A stretch of 64,000 bases of DNA from Arthrobacter sp. CAN_C5 (GTDB lineage: Bacteria; Actinomycetota; Actinomycetes; Actinomycetales; Micrococcaceae), in assembly GCF_017875735.1 (NCBI RefSeq), contig NZ_JAGGMZ010000001.1:3348001-3412000 (forward strand), read 5' to 3'. The position numbers and the translations under genes are program-made. The notes beneath the pieces were generated by a model. It was not told where the DNA came from. It searched no databases and saw only the letters and a program-made list of their open reading frames with translations. Positions within the stretch are counted from its first letter, which is position 1, and every line of letters begins with the position of its first letter. Below, piece after piece: positions 45,086-53,268 of this stretch.

Positions 45086-48000
45086 GTGTTTCTTCTCGAC
45101 CCCACACTCCCCGGTGAGCCGCCGGACCTGATCTTTTCTGCCACCGATCTGGTGACCGCAGCCGAGTGTGAGTACCGGTTGCTCTACATCCTGGACGAGA
45201 AGCTGGGCCGCGCCACCCGCCCGGAGTTCGAGGTGGATGCCATGCTGGAGCGAACGGCAGTCCTCGGCGACGTCCATGAACACCGGGTGCTTGAGGCCCT
45301 GGTCGCCGAGCACGGCGATTGGAACCCCGAGAGCGGGACGGGCGTGTACGACGTCGTTCCCGCCACCGGCATGGACCGCACCCTGCTGGCGGACAAACAC
45401 CGGGAATCGACCGCCGCACTCCGTTCCGGAGCCGACGTCGTCTTCCAGGCAGCGTTCTTCGACGGCCAGTTCCACGGCCGGTCCGACTTCCTGGTAAAAA
45501 CCTCTGACGGCTCCTATGCGGTCTGGGATACCAAGCTGGCCCGCCACGCCAAGGTGAGCGCGCTGCTGCAACTGGCCGCGTACGGCGATCAGCTCGTGGC
45601 CGCGGGCATCCCGACGGCGTCCGAGGTCACCCTGGTGCTCGGGAACGGCGCTCATAGCATCCACAGCCTCGCCGACATCCTGCCCGTGTTCCGCGAGCGC
45701 CGGGACCGGTTCCTGAATCTGGTCGACCGCCACCGCAACCAGCACGAGCCGGTGCAGTGGGGAGGCACGGACCACAGCGCCTGTGGCCGCTGCCCCTACT
45801 GCCAGGTCCAGGTTGCCGACACCCGTGACCTGCTGCTGGTGGGAGGGATGAGCACCACCCGCCGGGCGAAGCTCCACGCCGACGGTATCCACACCATCGA
45901 CGAACTTGCCGCCCTGGAAGTCCCGACCACAGACAGAAGCCTGCTCCGGCTCCGCGACCAGGCCCGCATGCAGACCGGCTCAGCCCAGCCCGACGGCAGC
46001 GTCCAGTACACCGGCAAGGACGGGCTCCCCGCCACGCTGAGTTACCGGGTGCTGTCCGACCACACGCTCGCTACCCTTCCGGCACCGAGCCAGGGCGACA
46101 TTTTCTTCGACTTCGAGGGCGATCCCCTCTGGCAGGACGACGCCGGTCGGTGGGGGCTTGAGTATTTGTTCGGCGTGGTCGAGAACCCCGACCGTCCCGG
46201 CGACCCTCCCCCATTCCGGCCGCTCTGGGCCCATTCGCGCGGCGAGGAACGGCACGCCTTCACCGATTTCCTGGCCTATGTGGCCCGGCGGCGCGCGCAG
46301 TACCCGGACCTGCACATCTACCACTACGCCTCCTACGAGAAGACGGCGCTGCGCAATCTTTCCCTTGCCCACGTGGTGGGCGAGGACGCGGTGGACGCGC
46401 TCCTCCGCGACGGCGTCCTGGTGGACCTCTATGAGACCGTCCGGCATAGCCTGCGCATCTCCGAGAGTTCGTACAGCATCAAGAAGCTGGAGCCCCTCTA
46501 TATGGGGGAGAATCTGCGCAGCGGGTATGTCAAGGACGCTGGAGCTTCGGTGGTGGCCTACGCGGATTACTGCACCGCCCGGGATGCCGGGGACAGCGCA
46601 CTGGCCGCTGAGATCCTCGCGGGTATCCGCGACTACAACGAATATGACTGCCTGTCGACGCTCCGGCTCCGGAACTGGCTGCTCGACCGTGCCGCGGAAC
46701 GGGAGATCATTCCCGCAGCGTCGCGCGCCCAGGAACCAACTGTGGTGCAGGAGCCCAGACCGGAGGAGACCCGGCTGCTGGACTATCTGGAGGGTCTCCC
46801 GCTGACCCGGGCCCTGACCGCAGACGAGCAGACCGTGGCGATGGTCGCGGCCGCCGTCGGCTACCACCGCCGCGAGGACAAACAGTTCTGGTGGGAACAC
46901 TTTGACCGGCTGGACAAGGCAATCGAGGATTGGCCGGACACCCGCACCCTTTTCGTGGTGCAGGAAGCGGAAATACTGTCCGGCTGGGAACGTCCCACCT
47001 CCCGCAGCAACCCCGTGCGCACCCTGAAGCTGACGGGTGTGGCCTCGGACGGCTCCGAATTTGTACCGGGCAAGAAGGTGTTCAGGATGTTCGCTCCGCC
47101 GTTGCCGGAGGACCTTGTTCTTGAGGCGGAGGGCGGAACCTCCCCGCGGGCCGGTTGGTTTGGCACCGAGGTGGTGTCCCGCAGCCACGACGGGGGCCGG
47201 GACGTGCTGGTGGTCCGGGAGAGGCTTCGGACGAAGGGGGGCGAGTACAGCGAGCTGCCCATCGCATTGACTCCCGACCAACCGGTTGCCACCGCCTCCA
47301 TCCGCGCGGCCCTGTCCGAGCTGGCTATCCAGGTGGGATCCACGCTGCCTGACCTCCCCTGCAACCCGGGTCTTGAGGTGCTGCGCCGGTCCGCGCCTAT
47401 TCTTTCCGGGCGGCAGTCTTTGCCGACCGTGGTCGACGGCGATTACGTCACCGCCATTACCGCCGCCGTCGTCGCCCTGGACCACTCCTACCTTGCTGTG
47501 CAGGGGCCACCTGGCACCGGCAAAACCTACGTCGGCTCCCATGTGATCGCTGCCCTGGTGGCCGACGGCTGGAAGGTGGGGGTGGTGGGGCAGTCCCACA
47601 AGGTGGTTGAGCACATGATCCAGCAGGCGCTTACTGCAGGCGTACCGGCGGGCCGGACGGCCAAGAAGACCAGCGACGCCCAGGCCCCCTGGGGGCACCA
47701 GACCGACGAGGGTCTGGCGGAACTCCTCGATTCGCCCGGTGGCGCCCTGGTGGGCGGCACCGCCTGGACCATGACGGGAAGCAAGGTGCCGGCGGGTTCA
47801 CTCGACCTCCTGGTTATCGACGAGGCGGGACAGTACTCGCTGGCCAACACGCTCGCAGTGTCGCGGGCGGCCAAGCGACTCTTGCTGCTCGGCGACCCGC
47901 AGCAATTGCCACAGGTGACCCAGGGCAGCCACCCCGAACCGGTGGACACCTCGGCCCTAGGCTGGCTATCAGCTGGGCACGCCACCCTCCCGCCGGAGTT

Positions 48001-48634
48001 CGGGTACTTCCTGGCCGACAGTTGGCGGATGCACCCGGACCTGTGCGCGGTGGTGTCCCGGCTGTCCTACGACGGCAAACTGGAGGCGGCTCCGGCGGCG
48101 AGGCAGCGCTTCCTGGCGGGCAAACCGGCGGGTGTGGATTGCGTGCTGATTCCGCACGTCGGCAACACCACGTCGTCAGCCGAGGAAGCCGACGAGGTAG
48201 TCAGCCAGGTCACGGAACACCTGGGGCTGCAGTGGACCGGCGGCCCGGACGCCGTCGCGCGGCCGCTGGAGCCAGAGGACATCCTGGTGGTGGCTGCCTA
48301 CAACGCACAGGTCCAGAAGATCCAGGCTGCCCTGGCGGCAGCCGGGCTCGATGGTGTGCGGGTGGGAACCGTTGACCGGTTCCAGGGTCAGGAAGCCCCC
48401 GTAGTGATCGTGTCGATGGCCTGCTCTTCGGCTGCGGAAGCGCCGCGGGGAATCGGATTCCTGTTGAACCGCAACCGGATCAACGTCGCGGTGTCGCGAG
48501 GGCAATGGCGGGCGGTGGTGGTCCGTTCCCCGGAACTCACCCACCATCTGCCTCCCCGTCCGGAGCAGTTTGAGGAACTGGGCGCCTTTGTGGGCCTGTG
48601 CACCGCGAGCGCGGGCATGCTGCAGCCCCGCTAG
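45086..48634 (+). CDS. TM0106-family RecB-like nuclease fused to UPF1/DNA2-type helicase
   Basis: The 1182-residue protein has an N-terminal RecB-type (PD-(D/E)XK) nuclease domain (about 10-160; FSATDLVTAAECEYRLL and VWDTKLARHAKVSALLQLAAY carry the D-x-K core). A Cys cluster CGRCPYCQVQ follows (about 228-237), then a second RNase H-like 3'-5' exonuclease region (about 330-530; FFDFEGDPLW, IYHYASYEKTAL, YDCLSTLRLR with acidic residues). At the C-terminal side is an SF1B helicase: AVQGPPGTGKT (about 803-813), VIDEAGQYS (about 910), GDPQQLPQ, TVDRFQGQE and NVAVSRGQ. GGGAGG at 45076-45081 supports GTG 45086. It likely processes DNA or RNA in repair, replication or defence. Confidence 0.88.
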   Translation: MFLLDPTLPGEPPDLIFSATDLVTAAECEYRLLYILDEKLGRATRPEFEVDAMLERTAVLGDVHEHRVLEALVAEHGDWNPESGTGVYDVVPATGMDRTLLADKHRESTAALRSGADVVFQAAFFDGQFHGRSDFLVKTSDGSYAVWDTKLARHAKVSALLQLAAYGDQLVAAGIPTASEVTLVLGNGAHSIHSLADILPVFRERRDRFLNLVDRHRNQHEPVQWGGTDHSACGRCPYCQVQVADTRDLLLVGGMSTTRRAKLHADGIHTIDELAALEVPTTDRSLLRLRDQARMQTGSAQPDGSVQYTGKDGLPATLSYRVLSDHTLATLPAPSQGDIFFDFEGDPLWQDDAGRWGLEYLFGVVENPDRPGDPPPFRPLWAHSRGEERHAFTDFLAYVARRRAQYPDLHIYHYASYEKTALRNLSLAHVVGEDAVDALLRDGVLVDLYETVRHSLRISESSYSIKKLEPLYMGENLRSGYVKDAGASVVAYADYCTARDAGDSALAAEILAGIRDYNEYDCLSTLRLRNWLLDRAAEREIIPAASRAQEPTVVQEPRPEETRLLDYLEGLPLTRALTADEQTVAMVAAAVGYHRREDKQFWWEHFDRLDKAIEDWPDTRTLFVVQEAEILSGWERPTSRSNPVRTLKLTGVASDGSEFVPGKKVFRMFAPPLPEDLVLEAEGGTSPRAGWFGTEVVSRSHDGGRDVLVVRERLRTKGGEYSELPIALTPDQPVATASIRAALSELAIQVGSTLPDLPCNPGLEVLRRSAPILSGRQSLPTVVDGDYVTAITAAVVALDHSYLAVQGPPGTGKTYVGSHVIAALVADGWKVGVVGQSHKVVEHMIQQALTAGVPAGRTAKKTSDAQAPWGHQTDEGLAELLDSPGGALVGGTAWTMTGSKVPAGSLDLLVIDEAGQYSLANTLAVSRAAKRLLLLGDPQQLPQVTQGSHPEPVDTSALGWLSAGHATLPPEFGYFLADSWRMHPDLCAVVSRLSYDGKLEAAPAARQRFLAGKPAGVDCVLIPHVGNTTSSAEEADEVVSQVTEHLGLQWTGGPDAVARPLEPEDILVVAAYNAQVQKIQAALAAAGLDGVRVGTVDRFQGQEAPVVIVSMACSSAAEAPRGIGFLLNRNRINVAVSRGQWRAVVVRSPELTHHLPPRPEQFEELGAFVGLCTASAGMLQPR

Positions 48635-49188
48635 GGGGTCGGGTTTCCACTAGGCGGTGGGGAGGTGATCGTCAGGACGGCGACCGCCCCCTCAGCACCT
48701 GCGCCATAGGAGTGTTCGGTGTCGCTGGCCCAGGCGTGGAACCCGCCGGTGGGTATCGACGCTTGCTCGCCGGTGCGCCCCGCCGTTGCGCTCCCCCTCA
48801 CCACCAGCAGGTGCTCGGAGACGCCCGGCCCGTGCGGTGGCGACACCCGGGACCCGTTCGGCGCGATGGCGAGCCAGTAGACCTCGGTAATGCCGCCGTC
48901 GTCGTGGTGGCGGACTCCCAGCAACCGGGCCGTGACCGCCTCGTCGCTGGCCTCGGCTCCCAGTTCCTCTCCCAGGAGCACGGCCAGCGGCACCCGCAGG
49001 GGTGCCGCCAGGGCGTAGAGGGTTTCCAGCGTCGGGTTGCGTTGACCGGTCTCGAGCTCCGACAGGGTCCCTTTGCCGATGCCGGCCCGGGCCGCGAGCG
49101 CGGAGAGGGAAACCCGTTGCCCCTCCCGCAGTTCCCTGATTCTGCGGCCGACGGCGGTCAGACGCTCGGGTGTGGTGTTGCTGGTCAT
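48631..49188 (-). CDS. XRE-family regulator with C-terminal cupin (2)
   Basis: The 185-residue protein has an N-terminal XRE helix-turn-helix (about residues 13-67; LAARAGIGKGTLSELETGQR is the core) and a C-terminal cupin (about 105-175; PPHGPGVSEHLLVVRGSA). It is divergent from the BenE-like transporter gene, whose upstream region has a GTTC/GAAC palindrome, so it probably controls that gene. Its 3' end overlaps the convergent TM0106 gene by 4 bp. It is unrelated by position to the first XRE-cupin gene at 887-1474. Confidence 0.85.
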   Translation of the reverse strand: MTSNTTPERLTAVGRRIRELREGQRVSLSALAARAGIGKGTLSELETGQRNPTLETLYALAAPLRVPLAVLLGEELGAEASDEAVTARLLGVRHHDDGGITEVYWLAIAPNGSRVSPPHGPGVSEHLLVVRGSATAGRTGEQASIPTGGFHAWASDTEHSYGAGAEGAVAVLTITSPPPSGNPTP

Positions 49189-49217
49189 TGCGTGCCTCCT
49201 GCGGCTACGATAGCAGC

Positions 49218-49233
49218 GTTCTGTTTACGGAAC
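49218..49233. promoter_or_regulatory. Operator-like palindrome between XRE-cupin and BenE genes
   Basis: GTTCTGTTTACGGAAC: 12 of 16 positions match its own reverse complement, with GTTCnGT/ACnGAAC arms. It lies in the divergent spacer 30 bp from the regulator start and is well placed to control both genes. Confidence 0.45.
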
Positions 49234-49271
49234 ATGCGATCCTTCCGCTAGCCAGATTGCGAGCCAGTCCC

Positions 49272-50489
49272 GTGCCACCCGCCAGCTCCGCAGTTGTGCA
49301 CACCCCGCTCCGGGAACCGGTGCTGGCCGGGGTGGTGACCGCCCTTGTGGGTTTCACCTCTTCGTTTGCCGTGGTGTTGGCCGGGCTGCGGGCCACCGGC
49401 GCCACGGAGCAGCAGGCCGCCTCGGGGCTGCTCGCGCTGACCGTGCTCTTCGGTCTCGGGATGATTCTTCTCTCGGTAAGGTACCGGGTCCCGGTGACCC
49501 TGGCCTGGTCCACCCCAGGAGCGGCGTTGCTGGCCGGAGCGGCCTCGTACGATGGCGGGTGGCCGGCCGCCGTCGGCGCCTTCCTGGTCACCGGGGTGCT
49601 GATCGTGGCAACCGGAACGGTGCCTGCCCTGGGCCGGCTGATCGGACGGATTCCGACCACGCTGGCGCAGGCGATGCTCGCCGGGGTGTTGCTCCCCCTG
49701 TGCCTGGCCCCCTTCCGCGCCCTGGGCACGATCCCGTTGCTGGTGCTTCCCGTGCTCGCCATCTGGCTGATCGGGACCCGGTTCGCCCCGCGATGGGCGG
49801 TGCCGCTCACCCTGGCCGGCGCTTTGCTGGTGATCGGCGGTTACCTGACGGTGAACCGGATTGCACTGGACTGGAGTGCCGCCGCACCCGCGGTCGAGCT
49901 GACCCCGCCGGAGTTCAGCCTCCAAGCGGTTGCCAGCCTGGCTCTCCCGCTCTATGTCGTGACGATGGCATCACAGAATGTTCCCGGCGTGGCCGTGCTG
50001 AAGTCCTTCGGTTACCCGACGCCGTGGCGGGCGTCGATGCTGGTCACCGGCATCGGGACGGCCGCGGCGGCGCCGTTCGGCGGTCATGCGATCAACCTGG
50101 CGGCACTTTCGGCCGCGCTTTCGGCTGGTGAGACGGCGGGTGCGGACCGGGGTCGCCGCTGGATTGCTGCGGTCAGCGCCGGATGTTGCTACCTCATCCT
50201 GGCGGCGGCATCAGCAGCGCTGGTCACCGTGATCTCCGCCGCCCCACCCGGCCTGATCGAGGCGGTGGCCGGTCTGGCCCTGATGGGAACCATGGCGTCG
50301 GCGCTGGCAGCAGCCCTGTCCGACGTCGGCCAGCGCATGAGCGCGGTGGTGACCTTCCTGATCGCGGCGTCCGGCCTGAGCTTGGCCGGCATCGGCGGTG
50401 CGTTCTGGGCCCTGATTGCCGGACTGCTGGTCCGGTGGGTGCTGGAACGCCCGGCTGCGCGGTCGCCCCGGCACCGCACCAACCCGTGA
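49272..50489 (+). CDS. BenE-type benzoate/H+ symporter family transporter
   Basis: The roughly 405-residue membrane protein has about 11-12 hydrophobic helices and the BenE features: PVLAGVVTALVGFTSSFAVVLAGL at the first helix (split here), TLAWSTPGAALL (about residues 75-86), GRIPTTLAQAMLAGVLLPLCL and APFGGHAINLAALSAAL. Family members import benzoate or related acids with protons. The start is uncertain: GTG 49272 gives the family length, TTG 49257 is another choice, and a longer frame from 49170 overlaps the divergent regulator. No clear RBS is seen, so leaderless translation is possible. Confidence 0.82.
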   Translation: MPPASSAVVHTPLREPVLAGVVTALVGFTSSFAVVLAGLRATGATEQQAASGLLALTVLFGLGMILLSVRYRVPVTLAWSTPGAALLAGAASYDGGWPAAVGAFLVTGVLIVATGTVPALGRLIGRIPTTLAQAMLAGVLLPLCLAPFRALGTIPLLVLPVLAIWLIGTRFAPRWAVPLTLAGALLVIGGYLTVNRIALDWSAAAPAVELTPPEFSLQAVASLALPLYVVTMASQNVPGVAVLKSFGYPTPWRASMLVTGIGTAAAAPFGGHAINLAALSAALSAGETAGADRGRRWIAAVSAGCCYLILAAASAALVTVISAAPPGLIEAVAGLALMGTMASALAAALSDVGQRMSAVVTFLIAASGLSLAGIGGAFWALIAGLLVRWVLERPAARSPRHRTNP

Positions 50490-50586
50490 TCTGCTGAACA
50501 CCAATGACCGACCTGGCAGCGACCATAGGTCGCGATTTCTGGATAATCGAGCCGAAAGAGGCCGCGGCGAGGGTAGGTTATATGCC

Positions 50587-50865
50587 ATGAATGAGTTCAC
50601 AGTAGAAAAATCGGCGGGCGCTACGACCCTTGGCCTATTCCTGACGGTATCCGGCATCCTGGCCTGGCTCTTCCTGGGAGTACCGCAACAGATCAGTTCC
50701 GGACCGAACTTCTGGACCACCACGGGCATTGCCTTGGCCGTCGCCGGGTTCGTGCTGGTCCTGATCGGGGTGCACCGCGCTATGTCGAGCCTCGACGCCC
50801 TGGCCCAGCAGCATTTCCCCGCCTCTCATTCAGACCGGCCGAATAATGAGCCAGTATCTCAGTGA
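50587..50865 (+). CDS. Small membrane protein, two helices
   Basis: The 92-residue protein has two hydrophobic helices (about 13-31, LGLFLTVSGILAWLFLGV, and about 43-61) and a polar C-terminal tail with Ser/Asn/Pro. I do not recognise the family; small aminopeptidase-free proteins like this are common next to stress genes in this group. It ends 88 bp before the convergent cspA stop, with a shared terminator between. ATG 50587 gives a sensible start; the longer frame to 50416 overlaps BenE. Confidence 0.65.
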   Translation: MNEFTVEKSAGATTLGLFLTVSGILAWLFLGVPQQISSGPNFWTTTGIALAVAGFVLVLIGVHRAMSSLDALAQQHFPASHSDRPNNEPVSQ

Positions 50866-50895
50866 TTGAGCCGTCCGGAATTAGCCGTTAACGCA

Positions 50896-50927
50896 AAATA
50901 GGGCGGGAATTGCTTCCCGCCCTATTT
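50896..50927. terminator. Bidirectional terminator between small membrane gene and cspA
   Basis: AAATAGGGCGGGAA (50896-50909), loop TTGC, and TTCCCGCCCTATTT (50914-50927): a perfect 14-bp stem with A/T-rich ends on both sides. It serves both convergent genes. Confidence 0.9.
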
Positions 50928-50953
50928 CAGTGGTCATTGACCACTAAGTCGAA

Positions 50954-51157
50954 TTAGACGACCTGGATGTTTACGGCCTGAGGACCCTTGGGGCCCTGCT
51001 CGGTCTCAAAGCTAACCTTCTGGTTCTCGTCGAGGGACTTGAAGCCGCTCGAGTTGATAGCGGAGAAGTGAGCGAACACATCGGCGCTGCCATCTTCTGG
51101 CTCGATGAAGCCGAAGCCCTTGTCAGCGTTGAACCATTTCACGGTACCTGTTGCCAT
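50954..51157 (-). CDS. cspA: Cold-shock protein
   Basis: The 67-residue single cold-shock domain ([19 protein letters not shown]) has RNP1 KGFGFIE (about residues 13-19) and RNP2 VFAHFSA (about 27-33). Such proteins bind single-stranded RNA or DNA and melt secondary structure. The 3' side ends in a bidirectional terminator. The upstream stretch of 288 bp up to the next gene start is long enough for a regulated leader, as usual for cspA, and holds a hairpin read on this strand. Confidence 0.95.
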   Translation of the reverse strand: MATGTVKWFNADKGFGFIEPEDGSADVFAHFSAINSSGFKSLDENQKVSFETEQGPKGPQAVNIQVV

Positions 51158-51334
51158 TTTTAAAACATCCTTCTGGAAATATGAAACCGATCCCGACTGT
51201 CGGGTAGTCTCAGTCGCGGCGTTCGTTTCCCGCTTCTACAGAAAAAGCGGCTGGCCCGTCTGGGTTTCGCCGCTTGAAATACAAAATGCGCAACACTACA
51301 ACTGCGTACGAGTCTACATGGATTTCACGGCAGG

Positions 51335-51411
51335 CAAAAACGGGGCCCACCCCCAGCTCCGCCGACCGGCCCGTGCTGGTGGAATACCGCACCCGGCCCC
51401 GTGGTTGTTTT
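51335..51411 (-). terminator. Hairpin with T-tract upstream of cspA, read towards cspA
   Basis: Read on the minus strand, CGGGGCC (complement of 51395-51401) pairs with GGCCCCG (complement of 51341-51347), followed by TTTTTG. This is an intrinsic-terminator-like element about 180 bp before the cspA start. It could end a small RNA or attenuate a long cspA leader. Confidence 0.4.
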
Positions 51412-51445
51412 CCCCGTAACCGCACGGCAACGAGAGAAGGCAATC

Positions 51446-52423
51446 ATGCGCGCTATTCGTCAGCACACATTCGGCGAACCATGGGACGTCCTGCAGGTAG
51501 AGGACATCGCCACACCGGAACCCGGCCCCGGCCAGGTGAGGGTCCGCACCCTCATGTCAGCAATCCACAACCACGACCTCTGGACCGTTCGCGGCACCTA
51601 CGGTTTCAAGCCCACGCTCCCTGCCCAGGCGGGCACCGAGGCCGCCGGGGTGGTGGACGCCCTGGGCGACGGCGTCGAGCACCTCAGCATCGGCCAGCGG
51701 GTTGCCACCGGCGGTACCTTCGGTGTCTGGGCCGAGTACTTCATCGCCCCGGCGGCGGGCCTCATTCCGGTGGCTGAGGGTGCCACCGACGAGGTTGCGG
51801 CGCAGCTCGTCGCCATGCCGTTCTCTGCCCTCGCCCTGCTTGACTGGCTGGAGCTTTCCGAGGGTGACTGGATCATCCAGAATGCCGCCAACGGCGCCGT
51901 TGGAAGGCTGCTGGCGCAGCTGGCGCCCTCCCGCGGAATCAACGTCATCGGCCTGGTCCGTCGTGACGCCGGCGTCGAGGAACTCTCGGCCCAGGGCATC
52001 GAGCGCATCGTGTCCACCGAGAGCGACGGCTGGCAGGACCGCGTCGCCGAGCTGACCGGCGGCGCAAAGATCGTGGCCGGAGTGGATTCAGTCGGCGGCG
52101 ACGCCAGCAACGATGTCCTCTCCCAACTCGCCGAGGATGCCACCCTGGTGATCTTCGGTGCCATGGGCGGCAGCAACCTGGCGCTGAACTCCGGGTCGAT
52201 CATCTTCAAGAATCTGGTCGTCAAGGGATTCTGGGGCAGCCGGGTCATGGGATCGATGACTCCCGAGCGGCGTGGGGAGCTCCTGGGTGAACTGCTGACG
52301 CGGGTCACGGACGGCTCCATTTCGCTGCCCGTCGAGGCGGTCTACCCGTTTGACCAGGTGCAGGCTGCGGCGAAAGCGAACTTCGTCGCAGGCCGCAAGG
52401 GGAAGGTCATGCTCCGCCCGTAG
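51446..52423 (+). CDS. Zinc-lacking MDR oxidoreductase (quinone-reductase-like)
   Basis: The 325-residue medium-chain dehydrogenase/reductase has an N-terminal GroES-like domain (PGPGQVRVRTLMSAIHNHDL about residues 26-45; AQAGTEAAGVVDALGDGV) and a Rossmann domain (about 130-265; NAANGAVGRLLAQLA at 150-164 with the NADPH-binding AxxGxxG variant). There are no zinc-binding Cys clusters, as in quinone reductases and enoyl reductases such as MECR. It likely reduces a quinone or enoyl compound with NADPH. AGAAGG before ATG 51446 supports the start. Confidence 0.82.
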   Translation: MRAIRQHTFGEPWDVLQVEDIATPEPGPGQVRVRTLMSAIHNHDLWTVRGTYGFKPTLPAQAGTEAAGVVDALGDGVEHLSIGQRVATGGTFGVWAEYFIAPAAGLIPVAEGATDEVAAQLVAMPFSALALLDWLELSEGDWIIQNAANGAVGRLLAQLAPSRGINVIGLVRRDAGVEELSAQGIERIVSTESDGWQDRVAELTGGAKIVAGVDSVGGDASNDVLSQLAEDATLVIFGAMGGSNLALNSGSIIFKNLVVKGFWGSRVMGSMTPERRGELLGELLTRVTDGSISLPVEAVYPFDQVQAAAKANFVAGRKGKVMLRP

Positions 52424-52461
52424 GGCCACCCGCTCCCACGTCCCGTGAGAGCATTTAACGC

Positions 52462-53226
52462 ATGCCCCGCAACGAGACACCCGGACGACGTCGGCCGTAC
52501 CGGGTGCTCGTGGGCCTGCTGGTCGTCGGGGTCATCGCCGCGGCGCTGATGCTCGTGGGGCCACGCCTGGTGGGCCCTCTCGCCAGCCAGGGAGGATCAC
52601 TGCTCGGCGGCCCGGAATGCACCGTTGAAACCGCCGAGGGGAACGTCGGTCTGGACCGTGAAATGGCGAAGCGGGCGACCACCGCCGCGGCGCTTCTGGC
52701 CCGCGGCGCCGAGGCCCCCGACACCACCGGCATCGACGACGCGGTCATCGAGCGCCTCGTCGACGGGCCAGCCGACGACGCTGGCCCCAGTCTCCACTGC
52801 CGCGGCTCGGCCGCCAGCGACCTTGAGGTCGAGGACATCACCGCCTCCGGTCTGACACCGCGCGCCGAGCAGGTACGGATAGCGATGGCCGAGGTGTTCG
52901 GCGACCAAAGCCTGGGCGGCTTCGCCCCGGGTGGCGTCGGCCAGGGTCACGGCGGGGAATCCACCCATTACGACGGCCGGGCGATCGACGTCTTTTTCCG
53001 CCCGGTGACCGAAGACAACCGGCGTCAGGGGTGGATTCTGTCCCACTGGCTGGTCGCCCACGCGGCAGACCTGGACATCCAGTACGTCATCTTCGACGAC
53101 GAGTTCTGGAGTGCGCGCCTTGCCCGCGGAGGATGGCACTACTACGACGCTCCTGCCCCCGGAAACGAAATCCTGCGCCATTTGGACCATGTCCACGTGG
53201 ACGTGATCGGCGGAGGAAACGGCTAG
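52462..53226 (+). CDS. Secreted or membrane-anchored protein with ARB_07466-like domain
   Basis: The 254-residue protein has a basic N-terminus (MPRNETPGRRRPYR) and a hydrophobic stretch (about 15-36), a signal anchor. The C-terminal domain (about 130-250) contains HYDGRAIDVFFRP, LSHWLVAHAADLDIQYVIFDDEFWS and LRHLDHVHVDV, which match the ARB_07466-type domain whose HxxGRAID and DHVHV pattern resembles M15/VanY-like zinc peptidases. Metal-dependent cell-wall activity is plausible but unproven. The leader has GTGAGAGCATT just before ATG 52462, like the helicase leader at 54671. Confidence 0.72.
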   Translation: MPRNETPGRRRPYRVLVGLLVVGVIAAALMLVGPRLVGPLASQGGSLLGGPECTVETAEGNVGLDREMAKRATTAAALLARGAEAPDTTGIDDAVIERLVDGPADDAGPSLHCRGSAASDLEVEDITASGLTPRAEQVRIAMAEVFGDQSLGGFAPGGVGQGHGGESTHYDGRAIDVFFRPVTEDNRRQGWILSHWLVAHAADLDIQYVIFDDEFWSARLARGGWHYYDAPAPGNEILRHLDHVHVDVIGGGNG

Positions 53227-53228
53227 GT

Positions 53229-53268
53229 CCTGACCACACCACTGCTCCACCCCGCACCGCCGGTCAGG
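53229..53268. terminator. Possible bidirectional hairpin between convergent genes
   Basis: CCTGACC (53229-53235) and GGTCAGG (53262-53268) form a 7-bp stem flanked by GGT/GTCC pairs after a bulge. It overlaps the stop of the secreted protein gene on the minus strand. Weak. Confidence 0.35.

Noticed and set aside
45980-47698. Long antisense open frame (572 codons) on the minus strand inside the RecB-helicase gene
   Set aside because: Composition is that of a codon-position shadow in GC-rich DNA; no domain is recognisable, and the plus-strand frame has clear nuclease and helicase motifs.
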